The position numbers and the translations under genes are program-made. A stretch of 46,553 nucleotides of DNA. Source: Helicobacter valdiviensis (GTDB lineage: Bacteria; Campylobacterota; Campylobacteria; Campylobacterales; Helicobacteraceae). The stretch lies in the NCBI RefSeq assembly GCF_003245365.1, contig NZ_NBIU01000011.1:1-46553 (forward strand), written 5' to 3'. The notes below the pieces were generated by a model. That model had not been told where the DNA came from. It worked only from the letters and a program-made list of their open reading frames with translations, and made no database searches. Positions 23,804 to 33,915 of the stretch are shown in pieces (the stretch's first letter is position 1; every line of letters begins with the position of its first letter).

Positions 23804-24523
23804 CTAATTCTTTTTAAAAATTAAAAGAGTGCAAACATTTGCAGAAAATGATTTTGTATATACAGGACTAAATCCTAATTCTTCTAATTCTAAAATAAGT
23901 TTTTTAGCAGTCAAAAATTCTTCAATTGAATCGGGTAAATATTTATAGGCTTTATAGTTTTTAGAAATTATTCCACCAATAAAGGGCAGGATATTTTTTG
24001 TATAAAAGCCCATAAGCTTTTCCATAAAGCTTGGATTTTCACATTTAGTGAATTCTAAAATCACTAAAAGCCCTTCTTTTTTTAAAACTCTGCTAAATTC
24101 TTCAAAAGCTTTTTTACGCTCTACCACATTACGGATGCCATAGGCTATGGATAACACATCAAAAGATTGGTTTTCTAAGGGGAGTTTTGTGGCTTCAGAT
24201 TGTATAAAAGTGATATTTGGAAGCTTTTTTTTGGCAACTTCTAGCATATTTTTGCTAGGATCGATTCCTACAATCTTTTGGATTTGTAGATGGTTGGAGT
24301 TTGCATTTTTAAGCCAGTGGTTTATCATATCGCCTGTTCCGCAAGCAACATCTACAATGCAAAGATTTTCCAAACTTTTTGTGTTTAGGTTTTTAAAAAC
24401 AAAATTGCAAGCTTTTTTGCGCCATGCAATATCTACTCCACAACTCATTACGCGATTAGCTAAATCATAGCTATCTGCAATATTGTCAAACATACTAATA
24501 ATTTCTTGTTGCTTTTGCGACAT
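23804..24523 (-). CDS. ubiE: Demethylmenaquinone methyltransferase (UbiE/MenG family)
   Basis: This 239-residue SAM-dependent methyltransferase catalyses the last C-methylation of menaquinone, the quinone expected in this group. The SAM-binding motif V-D-V-A-C-G-T-G-D lies near residues 57-65. The family motifs F-D-N-I-A-x-x-Y-D (residues 12-20), A-Y-G-I-R-N-V near residue 128 and the P-x-I-G-G-I-I-S-K region are in place. Its ATG directly follows the argH stop, so the two form a transcription unit although their functions are unrelated. Confidence 0.9.
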   Translation of the reverse strand: MSQKQQEIISMFDNIADSYDLANRVMSCGVDIAWRKKACNFVFKNLNTKSLENLCIVDVACGTGDMINHWLKNANSNHLQIQKIVGIDPSKNMLEVAKKKLPNITFIQSEATKLPLENQSFDVLSIAYGIRNVVERKKAFEEFSRVLKKEGLLVILEFTKCENPSFMEKLMGFYTKNILPFIGGIISKNYKAYKYLPDSIEEFLTAKKLILELEELGFSPVYTKSFSANVCTLLIFKKN

Positions 24524-25951
24524 TTAAAATTCCATTTTTCGTTGATTTTTTTGGTGTGTTATTTTAGCAAGATTAAGCCAAGCTTCTAGACTTTCAATTT
24601 GTGCTAGTGTGCTTTTTGTAGAAGTTCCGCCATAGGAATTTCTACTATTCATAGAATTTTCTAAACTTAAAGAAAGATGTGCTTCTTTTGGGATAATGCT
24701 ATCAACTTTGCAAAGCTCCTCGGCACTAAGTTCACTTAAATCTTTACCTACACTTTCAGCATAGCCTACAGCTTTACCTGTGATGTGGTGGGCTTCTCTA
24801 AAAGGAATTTTGCAGTGGCTTACAAGAAAGTCGGCTAAATCTGTGGCACATAAATGCCCTTTTTGGCAAGCTTTTTTCATATTTTCTTTATGGATTTGCA
24901 TAGTTTTTACAAGATCGTTTAAAATTTGTAAGCAAATCTCCATATTTTCAAAGCTATCAAAAACTGCTTCTTTGTCTTCTTGAGTGTCTTTGTTGTAGGC
25001 TAGAGGTAATCCTTTAAGCACTGTTAAAAGTCTAAAAAGATTTCCATACATTCTTCCACTCTTTCCTCTTAAGAGCTCTGGAACATCGGGATTTTTCTTT
25101 TGTGGCATGATAGAACTTCCTGTAGAATACGCATCGCTTAAGCTAATAAATTTAAATTCATAGCTACTCCACAATACAAGCTCTTCTGCAAAGCGTGAGA
25201 TATGCATACCTATCATACTTAAATCATATAGGAAGTCTAGTGCAAAATCTCTATCACTTACGCTATCAGTAGCATTTAATGTGGGAGCATTAAAGCCAAG
25301 TGCATTTGCTGTATAAAATCTATCAATAGTATAAGGAGTTCCAGCAAGTGCAGCAGAGCCAAGAGGAGAAAAGTTGTTGCGTTGATGGCTTGCAGTTAAT
25401 CTTTCAAAATCTCTTACAAACATACAAATATAAGCACACATAGTAAAGCCAAAATTTACAGGTTGGGCATGTTGGAGATGTGTCATACCTGGCATTATGG
25501 TTGTAGTGTGTTCTTTAGCTAAATTTAATAAAGTTGTTATAAGCTCTAAAAGCAAAGAAGCAATTTTGTAATTAGCCTCTAGGGTAAAAAGCCTAAAATC
25601 AAGTGCTACTTGATCGTTTCTGCTTCTTGCTGTGTGGAGCTTCTTGCCTGCTTCTCCAATGAGTGCTGTTAAGCGACTTTCTATTGCCATATGAATATCT
25701 TCATCGCTTAGTTTAAAATCAAATGTTCCTTTTTGGATTTCTTCTTTGATAGTATCTAGCCCTTTATGGATTGCTTCTTTTTCATCTTTGTTTAAAATTC
25801 CACAACGCTCTAGCATGCTAGAATGTGCCTTAGAACCTAAAATGTCTTGCAAATAGAGCTTTTTATCAAAAGGGAGTGAGGCATTAAAAGTGTCTAAAAT
25901 CTTCGCTGCACTCTCTTTAAATCTGCCTCCCCAAAGTTTTGTGTTTTCCAT
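24524..25951 (-). CDS. argH: Argininosuccinate lyase
   Basis: This 475-residue enzyme splits argininosuccinate into arginine and fumarate, the last step of arginine synthesis. The fumarase/aspartase superfamily signature [12 protein letters not shown] is intact near residue 278, with T-A-R-S-R-N-D-Q near residue 107 and M-T-H-L-Q-H-A-Q-P near residue 156. The N-terminus W-G-G-R-F matches the family. Downstream ubiE follows with no gap. Confidence 0.95.
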   Translation of the reverse strand: MENTKLWGGRFKESAAKILDTFNASLPFDKKLYLQDILGSKAHSSMLERCGILNKDEKEAIHKGLDTIKEEIQKGTFDFKLSDEDIHMAIESRLTALIGEAGKKLHTARSRNDQVALDFRLFTLEANYKIASLLLELITTLLNLAKEHTTTIMPGMTHLQHAQPVNFGFTMCAYICMFVRDFERLTASHQRNNFSPLGSAALAGTPYTIDRFYTANALGFNAPTLNATDSVSDRDFALDFLYDLSMIGMHISRFAEELVLWSSYEFKFISLSDAYSTGSSIMPQKKNPDVPELLRGKSGRMYGNLFRLLTVLKGLPLAYNKDTQEDKEAVFDSFENMEICLQILNDLVKTMQIHKENMKKACQKGHLCATDLADFLVSHCKIPFREAHHITGKAVGYAESVGKDLSELSAEELCKVDSIIPKEAHLSLSLENSMNSRNSYGGTSTKSTLAQIESLEAWLNLAKITHQKNQRKMEF

Positions 25952-25962
25952 ACTTATTTTTC

Positions 25963-26391
25963 CTAAAATGGTCTTAAAATGATTAAAATTGTAATGAAAA
26001 TCAAAGCAATAGTTGGGATTTCATTATAAGCACGGAAAAACTTACCACTTTTTTGACAACGATCTTCTCTGAAAGCTACCATATAACGATAAAGGCTAAA
26101 ATGATAAAGCACAAGTAAAGCTACAATTAAAATCTTAGCATGCATAAAGCCACCCTTAAGATAACTAGGATCTAAAATAAGTAGCCAAACACCAGAAACT
26201 AGTGTGCAAATCAATGCAGGATAACCAATAAAGTTAAAAAGTTTTTCTTCTTGAATTTTTACAACTTCGCAAAAGCCTTTATTTTGAATATGTTCTGCAT
26301 GATAGACAAAAAGGCGTGGCATATAAAAAAGCATTGCCATCCAAGAAACAAAAGAAAGAATGTGAAAAATTTTAACATACAAAAAAGTCAT
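25963..26391 (-). CDS. hemJ: HemJ-like membrane protoporphyrinogen oxidase
   Basis: This 142-residue protein with four membrane segments resembles the HemJ (TIGR00701) family, which oxidises protoporphyrinogen IX in heme synthesis in bacteria lacking HemY or HemG. The conserved His of segment 1 (K-I-F-H, H10) and the Lys in M-H-A-K-I (K86) agree with residues known to matter in the family. It starts 12 bases before argH on the same strand, so it may head the hemJ-argH-ubiE unit. Confidence 0.8.
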   Translation of the reverse strand: MTFLYVKIFHILSFVSWMAMLFYMPRLFVYHAEHIQNKGFCEVVKIQEEKLFNFIGYPALICTLVSGVWLLILDPSYLKGGFMHAKILIVALLVLYHFSLYRYMVAFREDRCQKSGKFFRAYNEIPTIALIFITILIILRPF

Positions 26392-26487
26392 CTACTAAAC
26401 CCTTAAAATAGAAAAATAAAATAGGATTATAGCTTAAGAGACTTAAAATTTTATAGTTTTATAAAAAAGTTTTGGTTCATAAAATTA

Positions 26488-26496
26488 TGTTATAAT
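26488..26496 (+). promoter_or_regulatory. Extended -10 promoter before the UPF0323-like gene
   Basis: TGTTATAAT at 26488-26496 is a TGn-extended perfect -10 box. The start codon at 26531 follows after RBS GGAG (26521-26524). Confidence 0.6.
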
Positions 26497-26530
26497 TTAA
26501 AGATTTTCATTAATAAATGCGGAGTTATGT

Positions 26531-27157
26531 ATGAAAAAATATTTAAAAAAGATTAAAGATCCTAAAATTGCAGGGATTTTTGCAAAAAGTGGTTTAGGAC
26601 TTGTAGCAGTTTTAGCAATAAGTGGATGTGGAAATACAGACACTAATAGTAGTGCAAATAGTGGGCTAGAAGAGGCAACTAAAAAGGGTGCTACTGTTAT
26701 GATTGAAGAGCAAAGCGATGGAAGTTATAAGATTTTAGAAGAATATCCAAGTAATACAACTAGAGTAATTTTAAAAGAAAAAGATGGCAATGAGAGAATT
26801 TTAAGTCAAGAAGAGATTGATAAAATCATCGCCGAAGAAAATAAGAAAATTGAAGCGGGAACCTCACAACTTACAAACCCAACAGGAGGAGGATTGTCTT
26901 TAGGAGAAACGATTTTAGCAAGTGCGGCTGGGGCAATTTTGGGAAGTTGGATAGGTAGTAAGCTTTTTAATAACCAAAATTATCAAACCCAACAAAGAAC
27001 GACTTATAAAAGCCCACAAGCTTATGAGCGTTCCCAAAATTCTTTTAAACAAAATGCAACAGGTAGTGCAGGGCGTAGTGGTTTTTATTCTCCAAATTCT
27101 AATAATTCCCCTACTAGCACAAATCGTTCTAGCCAATCTAGCTCTTTTGGAGGATAA
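26531..27157 (+). CDS. UPF0323-like lipoprotein
   Basis: This 208-residue lipoprotein has a long basic N-region. Its signal ends A-I-S-G-C with the lipidated Cys at residue 33. Middle segments resemble the UPF0323 family described from H. pylori. A Gly/Ala membrane-type helix ([15 protein letters not shown]) lies near residue 130, and the tail is a Ser/Asn/Gln-rich disordered segment. The next gene, a glutathionylspermidine-synthase-like ligase, follows after four bases. The same pairing is familiar from other Helicobacter genomes. The function is unknown. Confidence 0.75.
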   Translation: MKKYLKKIKDPKIAGIFAKSGLGLVAVLAISGCGNTDTNSSANSGLEEATKKGATVMIEEQSDGSYKILEEYPSNTTRVILKEKDGNERILSQEEIDKIIAEENKKIEAGTSQLTNPTGGGLSLGETILASAAGAILGSWIGSKLFNNQNYQTQQRTTYKSPQAYERSQNSFKQNATGSAGRSGFYSPNSNNSPTSTNRSSQSSSFGG

Positions 27158-27161
27158 ATAA

Positions 27162-28331
27162 GTGAATATTTTAAAAGCAAATCCTTTAAGCAATCAAGAT
27201 TTAGAAGAATTGGGGCTTAGTTGGCATACTGATGTTGATGATACTCCTTATGTGAGTGATGAGATTATAGAAGTGAGTGAAGAGGAAGCAGAGCGATATT
27301 ATGAGGCAAGTAATGAGCTTTATGATATGTTTGTGGAAGCTGGACAATATGTAATTGATAATGATTTATTTTTTGATTTAGGAATTCCTTTTAACCTAGT
27401 AGATGCGATTAAAATGAGCTGGGAAGAAGAGGTGCATTGGCATCTTTATGGGAGATTTGATTTAGCAGGAGGATTAGATGGAGCTCCTATTAAACTTCTA
27501 GAGTTTAATGCAGACACTCCTACGATGGTATATGAGAGTGCAATTATCCAATGGGCTCTTTTAAAGAAAAATGGTTATGAAGAGTCTAGTCAGTTTAATA
27601 GCCTCTATGAAGCATTGGGGCATAATTTTATGCGAATGATTACTTTAGGGGAGGATATTTCAAACTTTGATTCTGTTTATGAGGGGTGGAAAATCCTTTT
27701 TTCAAGCATTGTAGGAAGTGTGGAAGAAGAACGCACAGTAAAGCTTTTAGAAGTGATTGCTAGAGAAGTTGGATTTAATACAAATTTTTGTTATGCACAT
27801 GAGGCAAACTTAAGTGAGAGTGAGGGTTTAAGCTATAATGGGGAAAATTATGAATTTTGGTTTAAGCTTATTCCATGGGAGAGCATTGCTATTGATGAAC
27901 CCGAACTTGCAAATTTAATCACAGCAATGATTAGAAACAAAAATACTATCTTTTTAAACCCTGCTTATACTTTAATGTTTCAAAGTAAAAGAATGTTAAA
28001 AATCTTATGGGATCTTTTCCCAAAACATCCTTTACTTTTAGAAACTTCTTATACACCTCTTTCTTGTAAGCAGGTTAAAAAACATGCTTTTGGAAGAGAG
28101 GGCGAGAGTGTTAGCATACTTGATGCACTGGGTAATCCTATTAAAGAAAATGGCGGAGAATATTCTAATTATCCAGAAATTTATCAAGAATTTACAAATT
28201 TAAATTCTTGTAATGGTAGCCTTTATCAAGCTAATGTTTTTTATGCTTATGAGGCGTGTGCGTTGGGCTTTAGAAAAGGTGGGGAGATTATGAATAATAT
28301 GTCAAAATTTGTTTCCCATAAAATAGGTTAG
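27162..28331 (+). CDS. Glutathionylspermidine synthase-like ATP-grasp ligase
   Basis: This 389-residue protein of the GSP-synthase C-terminal family (YgiC/YjfC type) has ATP-grasp features. They include G-R-F-D-L near residue 103, L-L-E-F-N-A-D-T-P-T near residue 119, P-W-E near residue 243 and N-P-A-Y-T near residue 266. It starts at GTG. The amidase half of the E. coli bifunctional enzyme is absent, so its real substrate is unknown; a peptide or polyamine ligase role is likely. It forms an operon with the lipoprotein gene upstream. Confidence 0.8.
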   Translation: MNILKANPLSNQDLEELGLSWHTDVDDTPYVSDEIIEVSEEEAERYYEASNELYDMFVEAGQYVIDNDLFFDLGIPFNLVDAIKMSWEEEVHWHLYGRFDLAGGLDGAPIKLLEFNADTPTMVYESAIIQWALLKKNGYEESSQFNSLYEALGHNFMRMITLGEDISNFDSVYEGWKILFSSIVGSVEEERTVKLLEVIAREVGFNTNFCYAHEANLSESEGLSYNGENYEFWFKLIPWESIAIDEPELANLITAMIRNKNTIFLNPAYTLMFQSKRMLKILWDLFPKHPLLLETSYTPLSCKQVKKHAFGREGESVSILDALGNPIKENGGEYSNYPEIYQEFTNLNSCNGSLYQANVFYAYEACALGFRKGGEIMNNMSKFVSHKIG

Positions 28332-28371
28332 AATTTTAGATATGTAAAATTTTGCTTATTTATTTTAAGCT

Positions 28372-29091
28372 TTAAAAACTAACTTTAGATAAAAATAAAC
28401 CTTGAGGAGGGCAGGGGATTTTAAAAATCTGCTTTCCCAAAAGTTGAGCTTTAAAATCACAAACTTTTAAATTTCCTTTATCAATTTCTAATAAAAATCC
28501 TACTATAAGACGGATTTGGGAGCGCAAAAATCCATTCCCGCAAATAGAAATTATATAAAAATTCTTTGTTTTACGCAGTTTTGCTCTATAGATTGTTCTT
28601 AGAGTGCTTGAGTTTTTACTGCCCAGCTTCATAAAAGCACTAAAATTATGCGTTCCAAGGAGTAGATTTAAAGCTTCTTGGATTAAATGCTCATTTTTTA
28701 TGGTGTGGAATAAAGAGAAGTGGTTTAAAAAAGGTGATGAGGTTTGGGATAAAAGATAGCAATACCCTCTTTTTTTAGCACTAAATCTTGCATTAAAATC
28801 TTGATTTACCTCCCAAATATGCTTGACTTTTATGCAAGGGTAGAGTTTTGTATTTAAAATAGATTGAAGCTTGTGGAAATCATTAAAAAAAGAGGGTAAT
28901 TCCAAAGAAATCACTTGTGAGTTTGCATGCACTCCCTTGTCTGTTCTACCGCTTGCTATAAATTTATTAAAAATCCCCACACTAGCAAAAACCTCTTCTA
29001 ATTTTTTAGCAATCGTTGGAAAATCATTTTTTTGAGATTGAAAACCATAAAAATCCCCTCCATTATAGGCGATTTTCATTGCTACTTTCAA
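28372..29091 (-). CDS. truA: tRNA pseudouridine synthase A
   Basis: This 239-residue enzyme makes pseudouridine 38-40 in tRNA anticodon arms. The catalytic Asp lies in S-G-R-T-D-K-G-V-H-A near residue 52. F-N-A-R-F, R-G-Y-C-Y and the C-terminal R-S-Q-I-R-L-I-V-G motif are present. The TTG start at 29091 fits RBS AGGA seven bases upstream and overlaps the preceding stop (TTGA); an ATG at 29079 is the alternative. It is translationally coupled to the lptF-like gene. Confidence 0.9.
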   Translation of the reverse strand: MKVAMKIAYNGGDFYGFQSQKNDFPTIAKKLEEVFASVGIFNKFIASGRTDKGVHANSQVISLELPSFFNDFHKLQSILNTKLYPCIKVKHIWEVNQDFNARFSAKKRGYCYLLSQTSSPFLNHFSLFHTIKNEHLIQEALNLLLGTHNFSAFMKLGSKNSSTLRTIYRAKLRKTKNFYIISICGNGFLRSQIRLIVGFLLEIDKGNLKVCDFKAQLLGKQIFKIPCPPQGLFLSKVSF

Positions 29092-30116
29092 TAATATTTC
29101 CTAACAAAGCGACAATAGGCAAAATATCCCAAAGAAAACCATAAAAGAGGCACAAAAATCATTCCAGAAAGTGGCAAATAACTTGTAGCAAGATAAGTAA
29201 TACCATAAAAGCCACCTACAGCTAACATGGTTTGTAAAATCGTATAGTTTTTATCATAGCGTGGATTTTTAACCCCAATAAGAGGAAAATAAAATAGGCT
29301 TGCAAGCGGAAAAAGTGAAACAATCATATAAAGGCTTAGATTTTGTCGTATTTTATCCTTTTTGGGATTATCCAAAAAGGCTCTTTTCCAATAGTTTAGC
29401 ACCCCAAGATTATCGCTAAAATCTGCTATAAGGCTATTTCTTATCGTGAGTTTTTCAAAATCAATTTTTTCTAGCTCATTTTGGTTTTGGCGATAAACTT
29501 TTCCATCCTTCAAAAAGACTTCCATAATGCCATTTTGATTAGCCATATGGGCTTCTTTTGCAAAGATAAATCCTCCATTTTCTGCAAAAGAAAGTAAGAC
29601 GATATTCTCATAAGTGTTATTTTCTTCATTAGCATTTTGTGTATAAACAAGCCAATCGCCAAGTTTTTGTCCAAATTCATTGGGGGATAGATTTAGATGG
29701 ATACTGCTTTTTTTCTGCTCTAAAAATTGTCGGTAAGCAACATCGCTAAGAGGGGTTAGCACAAATGAAACCATAAAAAGAGTAAAGCTAACCAATAGGG
29801 CAATAGGCAAAAAGATTTTAACAATATTTGCAGGACTCATACCAAGGGCAAATAAGACAGGTAATTCATAATCAAAACAAAGTCTTGAGAGAGAAAGTGT
29901 GCAAGCTACAAAAAAGCTAAGAGGAATTACAAAAAAAATCATTGTAGGCAGTGTATAGATATAAAGTGATAAAAGCTCTAAAAAACTTATTTTAACAACG
30001 AAGGTAACTCCTGCTATTCTAATAAAAATAACAACAGATGCGATAAAAAAAAGCACCAAAAATACAGGAAAAAATATTTGTGCAAAACTTAAAAAGAGAT
30101 AATTTTTAATCCGCAA
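29088..30116 (-). CDS. LptF/LptG-type lipopolysaccharide export permease
   Basis: This 342-residue YjgP/YjgQ-family permease has three N-terminal and three C-terminal membrane segments flanking a periplasmic beta-rich domain (about residues 130-265). That domain would pass lipopolysaccharide from the inner membrane to the Lpt bridge. The L-F-A-L-G-M-S-P motif near residue 90 matches the coupling helix that docks on LptB. One such gene is visible here; its partner must lie elsewhere. I infer LptF rather than LptG from the truA linkage only. Confidence 0.82.
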   Translation of the reverse strand: MRIKNYLFLSFAQIFFPVFLVLFFIASVVIFIRIAGVTFVVKISFLELLSLYIYTLPTMIFFVIPLSFFVACTLSLSRLCFDYELPVLFALGMSPANIVKIFLPIALLVSFTLFMVSFVLTPLSDVAYRQFLEQKKSSIHLNLSPNEFGQKLGDWLVYTQNANEENNTYENIVLLSFAENGGFIFAKEAHMANQNGIMEVFLKDGKVYRQNQNELEKIDFEKLTIRNSLIADFSDNLGVLNYWKRAFLDNPKKDKIRQNLSLYMIVSLFPLASLFYFPLIGVKNPRYDKNYTILQTMLAVGGFYGITYLATSYLPLSGMIFVPLLWFSLGYFAYCRFVRKYY

Positions 30117-30137
30117 AATCGCCTACCTTGCTTGTAA

Positions 30138-30845
30138 TTAAACCAAAAAGTATTTTACTAAAAATTGGCTAAAAGTTCCCAAAAACAAAAAAGGAACAAA
30201 AGGAATTTTAGAATGTTTGTAAAATAAAAGATAAAAAAGAGCAAAAATGCTTGCTAAAAATATCCCCAACATTCCCTCTTGCAATCCAAAAGTAGCCCCT
30301 ATAGAGCCAAAGACTAGCACATCTCCTTCACCCATAATTTCCTTTTTTAAAGTGGCGCTCCCAAAAAAGCGTAAAACTTCAGCAAGTCCTATGAGGGCTA
30401 AACCACTAAGTAAAAAGCTAGGTTCTTGCTTTAAAAAATAAAAACCACATAAATTTGCTAGGAGAAAAAGCGTTAAATTAAGATTATCAGGAATCTCAAA
30501 GTAAAGATAATCTATAAAAGCTAAAGATAGAAAACAAAGAAAAAACAAAAGATAAAAAATGCCTACTAAGCCAAATAGGTAGTAGCAAACAAAACTCATA
30601 CTGCCCCCAAACAACTCTACTAAGAATTGTCCAAAACCAATTTTACTTTTGCAATCTTTGCAAGTTCCTTTTAAGAATATATAGGAAAACAAGGGGATTA
30701 ATTCATAGAATTTTAATGTTTTTTGGCAGTTTTGACAAAAGGAGCGTGGGGTTATTATGCTAATTCCTTTTGGAATTCTATAAATCAATACATTAAAAAA
30801 TGAGCCCAAAATACATCCAAAAGCACATATAAATACATATTCCAT
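30138..30845 (-). CDS. Prepilin peptidase (PilD/ComC family)
   Basis: This 235-residue membrane aspartic protease cleaves and methylates type IV prepilin-like leaders. The N-terminal zinc-type cysteine set C-x-x-C...C-x-x-C (C-Q-N-C and C-K-D-C), the first catalytic Asp in F-I-D-Y-L, and the second in G-E-G-D are all present. The start is ATG 30845, with AAAGAGAT upstream; the earlier TTG at 30872 would place ten extra hydrophilic residues before the first membrane helix. No pilin genes are nearby, so its substrates (competence or secretion pseudopilins) are elsewhere. Confidence 0.88.
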   Translation of the reverse strand: MEYVFICAFGCILGSFFNVLIYRIPKGISIITPRSFCQNCQKTLKFYELIPLFSYIFLKGTCKDCKSKIGFGQFLVELFGGSMSFVCYYLFGLVGIFYLLFFLCFLSLAFIDYLYFEIPDNLNLTLFLLANLCGFYFLKQEPSFLLSGLALIGLAEVLRFFGSATLKKEIMGEGDVLVFGSIGATFGLQEGMLGIFLASIFALFYLLFYKHSKIPFVPFLFLGTFSQFLVKYFLV

Positions 30846-30908
30846 TTTTATCTCTTTAAAATTTTGATACAATTTTACATCAAACTTTAAAAAATAAAAG
30901 GTGTATTT

Positions 30909-31328
30909 ATGAAAGATCTTATCCGTTTTTGTGTTTCTTTGCCTAAAAATCTTTTGGAGGAATTAGATAGTAATTTAACACATGGTTATTCCTCGCGTTC
31001 TGAGGTTATAAGAGATTTAATACGCGAAAAAATTATCCAAAAAGAATGGGATACTACACAGGATGAAAGCATTGGGGTTTTAACAATTATTTATAACCAT
31101 CATCACAAAGAACTTAATCAAAAGCTTATAGATTTGCAACATGCAGCTTCTCATAAAACTATCCAAATTCTTTGCACAACCCATACACATATTAATGATA
31201 ATAATTGCCTTGAAACCATTATGTTAAAAGGGGATTCAAGAGAGATTGAAGAGTTAAGCTTAAAAATAGGTGGGCTAAAGGGGGTGAAATTTTCAAAACT
31301 TACAAAAACTTTGGCACTTGATGATTGA
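30909..31328 (+). CDS. nikR: Nickel-responsive regulator NikR
   Basis: This 139-residue protein has a ribbon-helix-helix DNA-binding domain (residues 1-45, R-F-C-V-S-L-P then [12 protein letters not shown]). An ACT-type nickel-binding domain follows, with ligands in a His-rich segment (H78/H82, H92-x-H94, C100). With nickel it controls urease, uptake and iron genes in the genus. Its stop overlaps the nadD start by eight bases. It is divergent from the prepilin peptidase gene across a 63-base region that must carry both promoters. Confidence 0.93.
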   Translation: MKDLIRFCVSLPKNLLEELDSNLTHGYSSRSEVIRDLIREKIIQKEWDTTQDESIGVLTIIYNHHHKELNQKLIDLQHAASHKTIQILCTTHTHINDNNCLETIMLKGDSREIEELSLKIGGLKGVKFSKLTKTLALDD

Positions 31329-31887
31329 GGTAGAAAAAATAGCGGTTTTTGGGGGTTCATTTGATCCACCTCATTTAGGACATTTAGAGATTATTAAAAC
31401 CGCACTTTTATTTTTAGAAGTTGATAGATTATTTGTAGTGCCTACTTTTTTAAGTCCATTTAAAGACAAATCTTTATTTTCTCCTCAAAGAAGACTTTTT
31501 TGGTTAAAGCTTTTAAAAGAGGAGTTAAAAGAAGAAAAACTTAGTATTTTAGACTATGAAATTAAACAAAATAAACCCACACCTACAATACAAACTATTA
31601 ATTTTCTTATTCAAAGATACAATCCAAAGCAAATTTTTTTACTCTTAGGAAGTGATCAAATCCAATCATTGCACAAATGGCATTCTTATGAAGAATTAAA
31701 AACAAAGGTAGAATTTGTTATAATAGAACGAGAGGGTTATAAGATTCCTGCTTCTTTTAAAGTCTTGCCTATGCAAAAGGTGCAAATTAGCTCCACAAAA
31801 CTAAGGGAGGATTTAAAAAAGAAGAAAAAAGAGCTTTTAGGATTCATCCCAAAAGTTATTTTAGAAGATATAATGAATGGAGAATAG
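31321..31887 (+). CDS. nadD: Nicotinate-nucleotide adenylyltransferase
   Basis: This 188-residue nucleotidyltransferase of NAD synthesis joins AMP to nicotinate mononucleotide. Its signature [11 protein letters not shown] lies near residue 11, and [10 protein letters not shown] near residue 160. The start is ATG 31321 inside the end of nikR; the TTG three bases earlier is less likely. rsfS overlaps its end. The nadD-rsfS pairing is common in bacteria. Confidence 0.93.
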   Translation: MIEVEKIAVFGGSFDPPHLGHLEIIKTALLFLEVDRLFVVPTFLSPFKDKSLFSPQRRLFWLKLLKEELKEEKLSILDYEIKQNKPTPTIQTINFLIQRYNPKQIFLLLGSDQIQSLHKWHSYEELKTKVEFVIIEREGYKIPASFKVLPMQKVQISSTKLREDLKKKKKELLGFIPKVILEDIMNGE

Positions 31888-32227
31888 ATTGCAAATAGAA
31901 CAGACAATTAATTTAATTTGTCGTCTTATTGAAGATAAAAAAGGCGAAAATATAGAAACTTTTGATTTAAGAGAGAGTGATTATTTTGTGGATTATGTGG
32001 TGATTGCCACAGCACTTGTAGATAAACACGCTTTAGCGCTTTTAGATACTTTAAAGACAGAGCTTAAAAAAGAAGGTATTACATTTTTTAATATTGATGA
32101 TGAAAATCCAGATTGGATTGTGGCGGATTTAGGCGATATTATCGTGCATCTTTTTACAGAAAATCAAAGAAAAAAGTTTAATCTAGAAGAGTTTTTACAA
32201 AAAATGGCAAAACAAAAACAAGATTAA
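31877..32227 (+). CDS. rsfS: Ribosome silencing factor RsfS
   Basis: This 116-residue RsfS/YbeB-family protein binds uL14 and blocks subunit joining under starvation. Its characteristic D-Y-F-V-D-Y-V-V-I-A-T-A and D-W-I-V-A-D-L-G-D-I-I-V-H-L-F motifs are intact. It overlaps nadD by 11 bases and overlaps the stop of the convergent helicase gene by four. Confidence 0.92.
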   Translation: MENRLQIEQTINLICRLIEDKKGENIETFDLRESDYFVDYVVIATALVDKHALALLDTLKTELKKEGITFFNIDDENPDWIVADLGDIIVHLFTENQRKKFNLEEFLQKMAKQKQD

Positions 32228-33759
32228 TAGAGTTTATAGGGTTTTGCAATTTTTAAAAGTGCGCCTAAAAATTGGTTGGGAAAGCTTTGCCAATAGAACT
32301 TATCACACACTAAAATAATTTCTTTTTTAGCACGGGAGAGGGCTACATTTAGTGTATAAAGTGCTAGTGGATTTCTAGAATCGCTCAAATAATAATTTAA
32401 GGCAACTGGACTTAAAAGAATGCTATCAAATTCTTGTCCTTGTGAGGAGTGGATAGTAAAAACACATTCTAATGCTCTTAAGCTTGGCATTTTGCTTAAA
32501 ATGAGTTTTCTTTGATTGACAAAGGGGGTTAAAATCGCAAAATCCTTTTTAGCCATAATAAAATTTTGTGCTAAAGTGCAGATTGTATTTGCTTCATTAA
32601 TGTTTGCATTAGGCAGTTTTTCATCTTTTTTAAAGCTAGATTGCACATGAAAAATTTGTGTGTTTTCTTCAAAGCCTCTTAAGCCATTTTTATACACAAA
32701 ATAATCCAAGATTTTAGCTAGATTATCCCCATAGCGATAAGTAAAAGAGAGTTTGTGGGTTTGGATTGAAAAGTTAGAGAAGTGGATATAAGAGAGATTA
32801 AGAATTTTATCTTTTAGCTCAAAAAAGTCTTTTAAAAAAAGACTAGAATAGCCAAATATTTTGGAGAGATTCCATTTTGGATTGGTTAAGTCTTTGCTTT
32901 TTAATGCAAGGATAGGAGTTAATTGTTTGTGATCTCCCAAAAGCGTAAGGGGTTTATTAAAACTGCACAAAGGAAGTGTTTTAATAAGCGGAGAAAATCC
33001 AGCTTCATCTATAAAAAAATGAGAAAATTCTAGCTCCATTAATTCTTCTCTTTTTAAAAAGGTATCCAAAGTGGCAGCTATAAGCAAGGAATCTTTTAAG
33101 AGTTTTTTATAATTTTTTCTATCTTCAATTAAGGGGTCGCAATTTTGTTTGTAGTTTTGTGAAAAATAGAGGCTTGGCATTCCAAGTCGCAAAATACAAT
33201 CTGTAGAAACCCCTAGTTCTTTTAAGCTTTGTAAAAGTGTGATTAAAGATTGCTCTAAGGCGGTGTTTGTGGGTGCTAGGAGAGCCACCCTTTTACCCTT
33301 TTTTAAATAAGTGGCAAGAGAATGGAGTAAAACAACTTTTGTTTTTCCGCTTCCTGCTACCCCCCAAATATAGCATAATTCTTGCGTAAAAATTTGTTTA
33401 TAAGCTAAAAGTTGTTCCTCATTTGGAGGATTTTGAAAATCTTTTAAGGTTTGTAGATGGCGTTCTAATTCTGCAAGACTTAAAAGAGTAGGGGGATTTT
33501 TAGGTAAGGATAGAGAGGGGTTTTTAGAATAAAAATTAATGAGATTTAAAATCAGAAATTTTAAATCCGAATATAATTTTAACTCTGTTTTATTTTGTAA
33601 AATTTCTTCTTTTAAAGGGGAGGGGATAGCTAGTGCTAGAGTTTTTTTATTTTCATCATAATAAAGGGGTTCAATCCCTAATTCTTCTAGGCTAAATTCC
33701 TCATTTTTAAAGCTAAAAATCAAATCTTCAAGGCTAAAAATCTTTTTTTCCAATCCCAA
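32224..33759 (-). CDS. UPF1/DNA2-like superfamily 1 helicase
   Basis: The product (511 residues from the TTG at 33759) has Walker A G-V-A-G-S-G-K-T near residue 134. The DEAG-type Walker B (F-F-I-D-E-A-G) lies near residue 250, motif III with G-D-H-K-Q-L near residue 276, and the C-terminal S-S-Q-G-Q-E-F and A-L-S-R-A-K motifs near residues 440-480. That is the order of SF1B helicases acting on DNA or RNA. The open frame continues 46 codons upstream with normal coding character to a CTG at 33897, which has AAAGG seven bases ahead and TATAAT at 33923-33928. The true start may therefore be that CTG (see the findings). Confidence 0.85.
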   Translation of the reverse strand: MGLEKKIFSLEDLIFSFKNEEFSLEELGIEPLYYDENKKTLALAIPSPLKEEILQNKTELKLYSDLKFLILNLINFYSKNPSLSLPKNPPTLLSLAELERHLQTLKDFQNPPNEEQLLAYKQIFTQELCYIWGVAGSGKTKVVLLHSLATYLKKGKRVALLAPTNTALEQSLITLLQSLKELGVSTDCILRLGMPSLYFSQNYKQNCDPLIEDRKNYKKLLKDSLLIAATLDTFLKREELMELEFSHFFIDEAGFSPLIKTLPLCSFNKPLTLLGDHKQLTPILALKSKDLTNPKWNLSKIFGYSSLFLKDFFELKDKILNLSYIHFSNFSIQTHKLSFTYRYGDNLAKILDYFVYKNGLRGFEENTQIFHVQSSFKKDEKLPNANINEANTICTLAQNFIMAKKDFAILTPFVNQRKLILSKMPSLRALECVFTIHSSQGQEFDSILLSPVALNYYLSDSRNPLALYTLNVALSRAKKEIILVCDKFYWQSFPNQFLGALLKIAKPYKLY

Positions 33760-33915
33760 AACTATTCCAAAAATATCTTCTGTAATGGAGTGGATTTTTA
33801 TCGCATCATAGCCTAGATTATTTTCTAAAAGATAATCATAATAATTTTGCGAAGCATTTAAAAGAAAGTCTTGTAAAGTAGGGGTTAAAGCTTCCAGAAA
33901 TCTACCTTTAAATAA

